From NCBI RefSeq assembly GCF_000003815.2, contig NC_049988.1, positions 7,238,338 through 7,266,317 of the forward strand: a stretch of 27,980 nucleotides of DNA. The letters are read 5' to 3'. The translations under genes and the position numbers were made by a program. Of the stretch, positions 12,653 through 22,783 are shown piece by piece; the first letter of the stretch is position 1, and every line of letters begins with the position of its first letter. The stretch comes from Branchiostoma floridae (Eukaryota > Chordata > Leptocardii > Amphioxiformes > Branchiostomatidae). The notes beneath the pieces were generated by a model. The model saw only the letters and a list, made by a program, of their open reading frames with translations. It ran no database searches and was not told where the DNA came from.

Positions 12653-15600
12653 CTACAAGCAGCCACAGGTGTTGACGATGATGTTTGGTATGTGCTGTGT
12701 GGAAATCGTTTTCCCGCCATCAAAGCTGTATCGTATGAGTAGGTCCCGCATCTGTCCCGGGACTGGCACACAGCATGGCTTCATCTCGTACACAGGAGAC
12801 ACCTGCAACAACATAACACAAACGACATGACGTCATAGCACGGGAAGCTTTCTGATTGGTCAGGACTGCAAACAACACGTACGAAATGACGTCATAGCAT
12901 TGATCATTGTAGGATGCTAACATTTCACAAGTACAATGACACATCTCCATATCTATTTTCGTCACAGAAATCTCAGAAATTCAATTTTTCTGCTGCAAGG
13001 ATTGAGTGAGGCACGTTTAAGTAGAAACAGTTGAATTCGTCAGGGTCCAAGTTACTTGTGTTCATTAATGGTTTTCGTAGGTCAAATTTCCATAGTCGAA
13101 AATAAACGATACTAGGCACACTTATTACGTGTTACAAGGAACAAGGGTACCAAGTTTCGCTCCTCTTATTGAAAAACTAGTCTATGAAAAACTTTGATAA
13201 AGAACACACCGCTTATTTACACAAAACTGATGAGCGCTCTCGGTTCTATCACACACACACATCCATCCACTCTACCAACTGTAAAGGAAAACTGTATTTC
13301 AGAACTGAACCGGAATGGGCCAGCTGCTTGTTCTGACTTGGCACACCAATGATGTCACAAATCAAAATGGCGGCGCCCATGACCCTAGTGTAAAACAGGA
13401 CAGGTTTTCTCTATGCAAAACAGCACAGAGCACAACGCCTAGGTAAGTGAGTGGGACTAACCACCTGGTCCATGATCGCGGCGTGGGGGGAGGGCAGGTT
13501 GTAGCTCGCACACTGGCCCAGACAGTAGTGGGCATCAAACTCCGCCGGTTCCATCACCCATCCATCCCAACCAATATCCTTGAACGATACAACCTGAAAA
13601 CAACGGGGCAGTATAAACAAAATTGCAGTAATATGTCAAAAGGTGAAGAAATAAGTTCTTGACCATTCCCTTTGAATAGAGTAATCCAAAAAAAGTTAGG
13701 ATCTGTCTACGATGATATTTTCAATGCTCTAGCATTCGCTTTGCTCACTCGGTGGTTTATTTGGTGGTTTATGGTTACTGGCTAACACATATGGACGAGT
13801 CCTGAAGTAATGTACTGGTACAGTTACTGCACTTCGTATACAGATGCAGATAGATGAGCCATCTAGCGCTAGCTAAACGATCGGTTGACTTTCTCTCTAC
13901 TTGATTTCTCTCTACTTGATTTCTCTCTACTTGATAAGTTAGCGCCTCACCAGAGATCTTCGACAGCAACTCCGTGGCGATGGCGATGTTTCATTCCGTG
14001 ACGATATGAAGTCTTTTTCGTCGTCTTCATCGTCGTTACAATCGTTCGACACGTCACGTTTGTGACGCCGTGGCTCCCGCTGATGCAAGAAACCACTGCC
14101 TTCATCTTCGTCCAACTGAAACAAGTCAAAAATGGAAGAAAAATCGTTTGATTATGACGTCATTTTCTCGACAGTTTCTCCGTGTTGGCATCTTCAGATT
14201 ATGATGTCATTCTCTGGACGGGCAGGCACTTTGTTGGTGTCGTCTGATTATGACGTGGTTCTCTGGATGGATGGAGACGTTTTACTGTTTGGACTCGTCT
14301 TACTATGACGTCATACTCCCAACAGTTGAAAACTTTTTTTTTAGTTCTGTCGTTTGCTTATGACGTCGATTTCTAGAAGAATGTCTGAATGGAGACTTTT
14401 TTCTTGGTGGCGTCGTCTGATAGTGACGCCTTTATTTGGACGGAGACGTTTTACCCTTTTGTGTCGTTTGACTATGACGTCATTTTTTCGACGGATGGTG
14501 ACTATTCACTGTATACATGTACTGGAGCAAGGAGGTTGTAGTTGGAGTCGTCCGATTATAATGTCATTCTACCGACGGACGCAGATGTTTAACTCTTTTG
14601 TGTCGATTGTTTATGACGTCATTTTCTTGACGACGAAAACATTTCACTGTGTTGGCGGCGTTTGATTATGACTGTAATTATGTTATCTGATTATGATGTC
14701 ATACCTGTTCTCTTACCTCCTGTATCGTCAGAACCATGAAGGGCCTGTTTCCCGCTGTCTCAGAAGTGTCGTCTGGGTCTGTGTAGAAAGGAGCGTTTCT
14801 CATGTGTCTCTTACAGCTGAGGCATCGGATATCGAACCCGCCGTTTCTCTCCGGGCTGCCCAGCCAGAAGTTCGTCAGCTGAAATGGTTCATGAATGAGA
14901 GCTATTTAAAGTTTAAACATCTTGGCTCCTACATTGCAGACAGTATGCAGCACGGTCAAAATAATGAATTATTATCATCACCGTTGACCGTGGCTGTACT
15001 ACTCGAAAGATACTACAGTCTTCAGTTCAATCTGACGTCACTTGAAGTCATAGACACCTCAACAGTGCCTTGAGTTCCAAAGTATCTGTTGTTTGGCTTC
15101 TGTGATACTGAAGGTTCATGCCCAAATGGTTTATCATACACGCATATATGAATTCAAATACTGTAGTAGCTACGAATACAAATCAAATAAGATTTTGTCA
15201 AATCGCCCTGAAGTTCCGGAGCAAGCTGCTAGGGGACCCATGATAAAAGCTGCTTGGTCGGGCCCCGGTTAGGAAATGGGTCCAAAGCATAAGCTTTGTG
15301 GACCCTAATCATCATCAGTACCCATCGCGTATACTGGATGTGGCCATCGGAGCAGTTAAAAAGCTAGGGCGTTAAAACCCTGTGATGGGACATAGTCAGA
15401 ACGTCTAGGCATACCTCTGTGACGTCAAACTCCGCCCAGCCCGGCAACCGGAAGTCGACCCACTTGGACCCGACCCGGATGACTTTCTCCTCCCCAGCAT
15501 TGCCAAATATGGCTCTCTGCTCCAGGTGTACTAACATGGAGGAGGGCACCCTAACGGACACCAGGGAAAGACAAGAACTCGTGATCTCTTTGTTTTCTGT

Positions 15601-18459
15601 TGAAAGTTTCGATCCAATCTCAAGAAACATTGGGCCTACCGAATATTTGGTATTCCTTAGGACGAATGACCCACTACGTTAGACACATGATTTCACAGAC
15701 ACCGCCAGTGACACTCGTGATCTCTTTGTTTTCAGTTCAAACTTTCGATCCAATCACAAGAAACATGGGGCTTACGAACGTTTGGCCTTCTACAGGAGGA
15801 ATGACCAACTACGCTAGACACTAACTTGAGACACGTGACACTTGTGATCTCTTTGTTTAAAAAAAAACGATTAAAAACGATTCGATAGTGAGGCGGTCTC
15901 TGAAGTGTGTAAATCTTACTTTGAATAATCCTTGAGGCTTTCGATGATTGGCGAGTGCCTCCGAACCTTGTCTTCATTTTTCCTCGGCAGCTCTCGCCAC
16001 TTCGGCTGGCCGTGATAAGCAGAAAGACTGGCAGATATAACACGATTCCCAGCAGTCGAGGGGAGCTTGAACTGAAGATGGTCTGTGCTGTTTGATATCT
16101 GGTCTGTACAAATAGATGACATTTACAAATATTATGCATCAGTGGGCTAGCAATGTAGCAACTATGTTCGTAACTGTCTCCTTATTTGAATTTCTAAATT
16201 CTGTAGCTGTTGTTTCTGGTTAGGTATCATTGTCTGCTAGTGTCAAATACAACACACGTAAGCTAACAGGGCACGCCGATAGTACAAAAAAACTATGGGC
16301 CCGACCTGAGGCGTCGCCAATAAACAGTTCGAAATCCTAGCAGACAAAACGAGTGTAAGCCGCAAAGACACCAAAACCATTCATCTGCTCAAAGATTGAT
16401 TGTATACTTGCAAAGAGGACGAATGAGACTCGGCAGCTATAAATATAGGTTTGGATGCCAGGCTTAAGATATTAACTTTGCTACGGCCACCAAACTACAT
16501 ACAATTGTGGTAAGTTTGAAATCCTAGGTCTTCTAGGTCACTATTTTACACGGCGATTAATTGAATATTGTTGCGCGTACGGAAAGCACAGCTGTGCACA
16601 CGTTGTAAAGGTATGTGCCCTGCGACTGGATATATTACCCATGGGAATGGTTCAGCCCGGCATGTTGCAACTACGCAAGCGTGGAAAAATTCCAGAAGTT
16701 CCTGCAGAATTCTGGGAATTTTTGCCAATCTTACGCATACTATACTCTAAGGCTAGCCCCTGAGGCGTCGCCAAAAATGTAGTTTACCTGTGGAAGGAAA
16801 GACGATAATCTTGTACATGGTTGCCTGTGTAAAGAGTCCAGGCCGCACGGGTGGCGCTCGTCGGTCGTTCCCCGGGCGCAGGCGTCTCAGCGGCGGCGGC
16901 ATGCTGCGCGCCACCAGGGGCCGACTGTGTAGCAGGTCCGGTTCCCTGGACAAAATAAAGGAACCGGGACGAGAGGGGACACAAACTTAGCCACGTTTGA
17001 GATTATGTTCTCGCCTCAAAAGCGCCACCTACATATAGCAGCGAGAAGCCGAACTCCAATCAGAAGATCTGAGGAAGATATCTGATAGACATTGAAACGT
17101 AAGAAGGTTCTGGTTGTGCGAAAGAAAACTGTAATAACATGTGTAGTTTAAGTTCCCTCGGTATGTATACATAGTAAAATGTTTCGTCTGTCTCAAGTTC
17201 AACAAAATAGTCAATGCGCACTTTTTTCTTTCAAATTTTTGCTGGCACTTTGGACTTCGTCAGGTTATCTTACCCACTCACTTCTGTCACGTGACTTGAA
17301 TTTAGCGGAATTGAATTCGAACATACTAGGACCGTTCTTTTTTTTAAATTTTAGTAAAGAAGAGGGGGAAATCTGTAAAGGAGTTAGGAGGTTTCGAAAA
17401 CGTCAACAGTGTCAAGGTGGTTGTAATTGAATATTGGATTCGATTGTGCATGTATAGAGTACAGATAAGACATGTATTGTGTTACACAATACATGTCTTA
17501 TCTGTACCGCATACCACAACATGCCGGAATCTACGCGGGGAAGGCGAAACCAATGTGATAACAACCGCACTAACGTAGCATGGGGCGTCTTCTGTCAAGG
17601 GACGCACTATCAATCAACTACTGTCAATCAACTATTAACGTTATCATGAAGTGTCAGTAAGATGATATTATAAGAAAGCTATGTTACAATGCATATGTAA
17701 GTATAATGCCATTGTGCTTTCCAGTATATTGACACTACACGAAATGCAACCTTTACGCATGCCTTACCACATGCGTAAAGGTTGCAGGAGTTTCATAAAA
17801 GCCTGCTTTACGCACGTTTTGCGAATGCTTTACGTGCGCGTTAAGATCAGATTTCGTGTAGTGCGAGGCACTTGCAATGGAATTTAGAGAACGACTGAGA
17901 AAAAATGAATTTATTGTTTGAAAGTTGTAAGCTTAAGCGAAATCGATAAGATAATCATCACGTGCTAGAGTTCAGCTTTTCGGCTTTGTTGTTCTTAAAC
18001 ACAATTAAACAACGTTTGCAAACTCTAGGTCTAAAATATGCTATTTCGTTGTTTCACACTTCAATAGAAAGACGACAATGCATATTCATGCCACATTTGG
18101 GCTGAATGCGGCAAGTTAGACACAAAGAAAAAACAGGAAAGTTATGATTTACTTATAAATATATGCTTCTCATGTACAGACGAACATACAGAATTTTGTC
18201 ACTACTTCGTAGTTAGCTGATGACATAAGATATACGACACACTTGCCGGCAATATAAGATCATTAAATGTTTGTGTGTATGTAAAGAATATAAGGCTTTA
18301 CCTGCTGAGCCCCAACTTATCCAAGATGGTAGCTTTGATAACCTCCTTTCGGTAGATCTCCGATATTCTCCGTTTCTCACTCCTGGGGATGGCTTGGCTG
18401 TGAAAGTTCGGCACCAGGAATAGCAGGCTCAAAAGGAGCAACAAAAATGCCGACACCAT
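12653..18459 (-). CDS. activin/inhibin-beta-like TGF-beta superfamily ligand (8 exons, complete)
   Basis: Exons on the minus strand, all GT-AG and in phase: 18459-18302, 16945-16788, 16103-15920, 15550-15415, 14878-14717, 14115-13951, 13593-13462 and 12802-12653, giving 414 residues. Signal peptide: MVSAFLLLLLSLLFLVPNF. Prodomain: helix VIKATILDKLGLSR, LQFKLPS, WVDFRLPGWAEFDVTE, NFWLGSPERNGGFDIRC, NRPFMVLTIQE. Furin-type site RRHKR precedes a 128-residue mature domain with nine cysteines: one at NDC, then CC, CLGQC, CC and the terminal CGCL. VSFKDIGW with a paired Trp is the activin/inhibin-beta signature, and RPF..L plus the IRC..C pair also recall inhibin beta propeptides. It should be secreted as a disulfide-linked dimer signalling through type I/II receptor kinases to Smads. 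Odd features are an acidic insert (NDDEDDEKDF) before the CC pair, an NET glycosylation site in the mature part, and a shortened central loop. A divergent activin, maverick or GDF15-like assignment remains open. Confidence 0.93.
12827..12899. repeat. two-copy repeat carrying CRE palindromes
   Basis: The 14-bp string ATGACGTCATAGCA occurs at 12827-12840 and again at 12886-12899, 59 bp apart, in intron 7 of the activin-like gene close to exon 8. Each contains a perfect TGACGTCA. Confidence 0.8.
13890..13934. repeat. 15-bp tandem repeat, three perfect copies
   Basis: TTTCTCTCTACTTGA occurs three times without change at 13890-13904, 13905-13919 and 13920-13934, in intron 6 of the activin-like gene, 17 bp past the exon 6 donor. 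Confidence 0.95.
14142..14707. repeat. degenerate ~50-bp minisatellite with CRE cores
   Basis: About eleven units fill intron 5 of the activin-like gene. Each has a core close to GTCGTCTGATTATGACGTCATT, then CTCGACGGA-like and GGAGACGTTTTACTTTTTTG-like blocks. Cores lie near 14152, 14199, 14247, 14302, 14357, 14420, 14471, 14554, 14611, 14663 and 14690, with spacing mostly 45-60 bp. Four are perfect TGACGTCA (14155-14162, 14306-14313, 14475-14482, 14614-14621); others differ by one or two bases. Confidence 0.85.
15579..15860. repeat. ~136-bp tandem duplication plus partial third copy
   Basis: CGTGATCTCTTTGTTTTC at about 15580 recurs at about 15716. It is followed in both by related GTTTCGATCCAATC.CAAGAAACAT-type sequence, GGAATGACC..CTACG.TAGACAC, then ACACTCGTGA. 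A shorter third start (TTGTGATCTCTTTGTTT) lies at about 15842. The copies are in intron 3 of the activin-like gene, just upstream (in gene direction) of exon 4. Confidence 0.85.
16305..16774. repeat. 16-bp direct repeat 454 bp apart
   Basis: CCTGAGGCGTCGCCAA occurs at 16305-16320 and 16759-16774, both in intron 2 of the activin-like gene. The second copy starts 12 bp from the exon 2 donor site. The two may be remnants of one repeat family, or may bound an insertion. Confidence 0.7.
17459..17507. repeat. near-perfect 49-bp palindrome
   Basis: Arms of 23 bp at 17459-17481 (GTACAGATAAGACATGTATT...) and 17485-17507 are exact reverse complements, separated by TTA. It lies in intron 1 of the activin-like gene. 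Confidence 0.95.
17733..17863. mobile_element. small fold-back (MITE-like) element
   Basis: Terminal inverted repeats CACTACACGAAAT (17733-17745) and ATTTCGTGTAGTG (17851-17863) enclose a perfect 16-bp hairpin: arms 17746-17761 and 17770-17785 with an 8-base loop. A second imperfect hairpin built from the same CTTTACGCACG motif spans about 17807-17842. The length of 131 bp, no coding capacity and nested hairpins fit a non-autonomous fold-back element. No clear target-site duplication was found. It sits in intron 1 of the activin-like gene. Confidence 0.7.
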
Positions 18460-18550
18460 CTTCTCAATGGCCAGAGTTAAGCACAACAACGCTTTGGTCT
18501 TTCTTAAGATAACGTCTTCCAAGACTGGTTGGCTCAAACTAAGATACCGT

Positions 18551-18560
18551 CTTTTTATAC
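18551..18560 (-). promoter_or_regulatory. TATA box of the activin-like gene
   Basis: On the minus strand GTATAAAAAG lies about 95 bp upstream of the ATG at 18459. Start of transcription would be expected near 18520-18530, giving a 5' UTR of about 65 bases. No initiator was assigned with confidence. Confidence 0.6.
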
Positions 18561-19046
18561 GTATCCTTGTAATCAAGACTGGATGAATGCCACAAGCACG
18601 AGTTTGCCTTGCCCTTGCTCCATGTCTTGTTTCACAATACTCATGTTGTATCGTCTCTCTTTGCACGCTATTACAACTTCAGGGTCCTCTTCAATGCCAA
18701 ATGGTGTACATATCCACACCTTCGCCATGTGTGCCTTCGATGCAGCGTGCCCTGTCCTCACGTTGAACTTCAACATTGGAATGCTCGAAAAACTACACTG
18801 TTGGTGAACTTGCTAAAACGGCGCCTTTACCACCAACGTTTTTCTAGCGATTTCTATTTTTATGTCCCGTTCCTGAAGCTAACGTAGCTACACTTTTCGA
18901 AATTTCATAATTGTCAGAACTCTCATCTTCTTCAATAGGTACTACCGTTATTTTTCTTTTCTTTTTTAAAGAAAATGTAATAGCTCTCTATCGCAGTGTA
19001 GGACGGAGCGTGTTGTTATATATAATGTTCTGATTGGTCTAATATA

Positions 19047-19130
19047 GGTGTGGGTGTACCTCAAGGATCCATTTTACGGCCCATGCTATTATATATCATT
19101 TCCCTTTGTGACTACAGTTTTGATTTGGTT
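19047..19130 (+). pseudogene. degenerate reverse-transcriptase fragment (non-LTR retrotransposon relic)
   Basis: The frame starting at 19047 reads GVGVPQGSILRPMLLYIISL. This matches the pattern G-V-P-Q-G-S-I-L-x-P-x-L-x-x-x-I seen in reverse-transcriptase domain 4 of non-LTR elements. Preceding residues (SDWSNI) also fit the usual approach to this motif. Downstream the frame decays within about 30 codons and no YADD box is recognised, so it is an old, broken copy. No 5' or 3' end of the element could be drawn. Confidence 0.5.
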
Positions 19131-19878
19131 GAATCCCAATGCAAAATATGATTTAATCATGACCTACGTACGCCTTAACACAGTGTACTTTTATTTGAAT
19201 GTATATCTTAAATTTGAAAAAAAATATGCTGCTTGCATGGTTACATTTCGGACGGCCCATCACTGACTTATTCTATACTAATGAACATCCTGCGACCTTA
19301 TTTTACCTCGACAATTCTATCAAAGGCACGTCCTTCCCATTTTCCACTTTTCAGACGTAACAGATGATTACACTCGTGAACAAGGACAAGAACTGTCATG
19401 TTAGTTAGTGTAAAAATATGTTGCTTCATAAAAGGTAAGGCATGAATGCCTTTCTTCTTTATCACTTTTACATTCACAGAGACACATTTGAATGTGTTGG
19501 AGAAATGTGATATTCATTTATTCATCATTTGTTTCACGGTCGACGATCCATATTTGCACACCACATACATACATCTAAAAAAAAAAGAAATAAAATGTCT
19601 ACAGAAACTACATAACAGAACCATCACTGCCCTGTCAGACTTTGCTTCATGGCGTCAAAGGTGTCGACACTCAATAGTACAAAAAAATGCTAGTATAGAT
19701 CTGTGTAGACACATCATGATTTTAAGGTGTTGTGCATTTTTTGCCCACCTGAGCCCGAGTACAAGTCACAAGAAAGTCAAAATATACATGCAAAATGACC
19801 ATAGAAGTTTGTCTTCTTCTCGCTTCGTGGTAATTTACTGATAATGAAAATGTAGGATTGTATTGGTTTAGCAATAGT

Positions 19879-19986
19879 CTACTCCCTAAGCAGAGGTTGG
19901 GTCGCGGAGATATAGTAGTAGTCGGCCAGTGTAATTTTTCCGACTACTACTATATCTCCGCGACGCAACGTCTGCTTGGAGAGTAG
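19879..19986. mobile_element. long inverted repeat, 47-bp arms (MITE-like)
   Basis: The arms 19879-19925 and 19940-19986 are reverse complements with about four mismatches and are separated by 14 bp. The inner 25 bp (GTCGCGGAGATATAGTAGTA and following) match perfectly. The structure has no coding capacity and fits a short fold-back DNA transposon relic. I saw no convincing target-site duplication. Confidence 0.8.
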
Positions 19987-22557
19987 CAACAGTCGGTTTG
20001 TCAAACTGGAAGAGGAATATGGATTTTTCAGTGCTATTTATATGTCTAAAGTGAGAGGATCTTTACTTTCTACAACTTAATATGATATATCAACAATTAA
20101 CATACATACATATAGTAAGATATACGACGAAGTGCACTTAACTTCATCTTCTACTGTGTTTGTACAAAATTGACAGATTCTTTGTTCTAAAGGAGTGCGG
20201 TTATGGTTTGTGGCAACTGTGTTAGCTCTGTGTCTTATAATTATATTTGTGAATTATATTAATTCCATCGCCTTTGCCATACAACTGACGAGTTACAAAG
20301 AAGGAATACAAAAACAGCTAAGAAGGAATATCAAAGAAGTAAGAAGAAGACGAGGAAAATCAAACAGAATAAAGATATTTACCCAAGTCTAGAAGTACAG
20401 GTGTCAGGTGCTACAATCTTAAGCAGACAGTATGCACCTGTACATTCCTATCAATGGAAAGTGATGATGGACATCTTACAGAAAAAAAATCACTGTTCTC
20501 CATTTCGTACCATTTTGATGGCTATGTTTGCACACACTTGATGTGTATTCATGGTGTGACAGATAGTTCATGTGTATCTAGTTATCATATTACCTCAATT
20601 GTCCTTTCCAGCTCTTTAACACCTATCAACCTTGCTGCAGATAACAGAAACATGTTAGCAATGTTTAAAGACTCGCCAGTTTGATAAGTGTTATGTTACC
20701 TTCTATTTGCCAGATAAAGTCCTAACATTATTGTATCAATAGCTAGAGGAGGGGAAAATAAATGGGTGGGTTGCCATAGCAGCCCAATTTCTGTGGACCA
20801 ATTCCAGGAGTTTCCTCTCCTGCAAAGCTCAGAAATAATTTTTGACGCATTTCTACTCTAAAATCTGGGTTCTGCTAATAGATCTTCTAGCAACCAACTT
20901 GATTACTGTGTATCCTTCGTGGAGATAGTCAAATATCACTGATGTTGCGTTTCTCTTATCTTTTAATACTTGTGCAGGGTATCTCCTAGACGTTATGGCA
21001 AACTCTACCTAATCTTTATCAATAAGCTTAGTCTCAAGTACGGCAAAGGCCAGAAGAAACTAGCGAAAACATACCGTCTTTTAAGGAAGACATCCCCTTT
21101 ATAGGCGATGGTAGACTGATTTTCCTGGATGAAGTCGATCGAAGCACTTGTTGTTGGACATAGTTGGGCACCTTGCCACGTCGTTCCCTTGTCAGGAACT
21201 CTCTAGAAAATGTCGCGAAGGAACTAACCAAACCGTTGGGGACGGATTCCTGCATGTTTTGCGGTGATAAGACCGTACCTCCCGGTCGCGCGTTCTGTAC
21301 CCCACTTGGAGCGGCCTTGTCAGGCGGAAGGGACGCATTCTTTGCCGCCGCGGCGTTTTTCCTGGCACCTGTATTAGTAGTAGTAGTTTAACCACGCGTG
21401 TGGCAATGTAAACCCGTGAGGACATCGCCCTTTTGATGGAACCTTTGACTGTATAGCCCCTCCATTTCATTTGATATCTAGAAAATAGCTCAGCGGGCTC
21501 CCCTTGTACCTTCTGAGGCGTCCTTATCTACGCAGTCGGAGGAACAAATAGAAAGTTTAAGAAACAATTTGCTGGCACTTGCCACGAGCTTATCATTTTG
21601 TATGGGTGTGTGATGTTCTGGAGGATACTTAAGTTGTTCAAGACATGAAAAGCTCTTTCTGAGAGTGAGAGCTGTAAAGAAAGTGTCTTGTTTGGAAATT
21701 AGGCCACAGCAAGTAAATTTTATGTGTGATATTATTTGCGGACTACGAAAATAATAAGATAGGGCGAAAAAACAAGATGGCTACATTTTCAAATTTAAAA
21801 CAATAAGCGTTTTAACAAGAATTGAAGTGACAAAATATGACATCACACCCAACAATGCATTCATTCCTGTATTCAAGAGGTTTCACTTCTACAACTGCAG
21901 TTCTAGCTGCCTCGCTAGTGTCACTTCTACAAGTACAATTATCAAGCTACCTATTCGTCCATTTTGGTATTTTTTTTGGTCATGTTGACGGTTGACCATT
22001 CCCGAAGAAGACAACATCTTTTTTCCCCTGAAGTCAGACGAAAATCAAAGAGCGCGCTGATGTCAGCCATGAAATTTACTAACTGTGTCCTTATGTGTCA
22101 AAACTTGTTTCCAAGCGTCACCAGTGGATTCCGTTGGTCTTTGCGTGTCCTGAGGCCCTCCGGAGGGGTTATGCGACCTTGATATTTAAGACCCGGTGGA
22201 AGGAAGCCAGCCTCTTACTTGAAGATGTCCGGGAGACGTTGACGTGCAGGTGCTCCTTGCGTGCAACTCTGGGAGGGCATTTCTTGGCAAGACGGAAGAA
22301 AACAAGAAAACAAGGCGGTGGCTCGTCCTTACATGTCAACACTGAAACTTTGATATCTTGTTGGTAAAGAAGTTAACAAGTTCACATTGTCCGAAGTTGC
22401 CAAGTCCGTACGCAACAACTGTCAATATTTCGTGGGCATATTCTAATACATAGGAAGATTAGTTTATGTTTCACAAACCCGACGTAAAATCTGAATGGCG
22501 TTGATTGATAAGCCGATAGATCGATACTTGTTCAGCGATATGTTGCCATGGTTATAG

Positions 22558-22641
22558 GTCGTTTCGCTACATTGTCAGTTCGCTACAGTGCGTTTCGCCA
22601 CATGGTACGTCGTTTCGCCACTAATAATCTAGCGAAACGAC
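22558..22641. repeat. short tandem array of GTCGTTTCGCTAC with an inverted end copy
   Basis: GTCGTTTCGCTAC (22558-22570) is followed by variants CAGTTCGCTAC, GCGTTTCGCCAC and GTCGTTTCGCCAC at about 15-18 bp spacing. It is then closed by the inverted form AGCGAAACGAC at 22631-22641. Tandem copies facing one inverted copy resemble subterminal repeats of a DNA transposon, but no element body was recognised. Confidence 0.75.
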
Positions 22642-22749
22642 TGGTTATCATCTAATGTGACATTTGTCATAGGCCGTCGTTATGATTTTTATGTTGTAGA
22701 CGCTATCACAGAACCGACAAGCCTTTTCTGTAAAATGATTTTTTTACGT

Positions 22750-22783
22750 GTGCACGACATGTGCACGTGCACGACATGTGCAC
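22750..22783. repeat. 17-bp tandem duplication
   Basis: GTGCACGACATGTGCAC is present twice in direct, perfect succession (22750-22766 and 22767-22783). The unit is itself nearly palindromic, and the junction creates GTGCACGTGCAC. Confidence 0.9.

Noticed and set aside
13775-13969. Peptide repeat (QVERN)n on the minus strand
   Set aside because: Produced by the 15-bp tandem repeat in intron 6. The real coding sequence of exon 6 is in the frame used for the activin-like gene.
17459-17507. microRNA precursor
   Set aside because: The loop is 1-3 bases and the stem is perfectly paired with no bulges, unlike an animal pre-miRNA.
20195-20392. 65-residue frame with a hydrophobic start and a basic tail
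   Set aside because: AT-rich region yields hydrophobic frames easily; no family match, promoter or neighbouring exon supports a gene.
21164-21391. Open frame with a C-x2-C...C string (SCMFCGDKTVPPGRAFC) in a GC-rich patch
   Set aside because: No second zinc-binding half, no splice context, and competing open frames on the opposite strand. Composition alone explains it.
22558-22641. CRISPR-like repeat array
   Set aside because: Units are only 11-13 bp, degenerate and with short spacers, in an animal genome. Not a CRISPR array.
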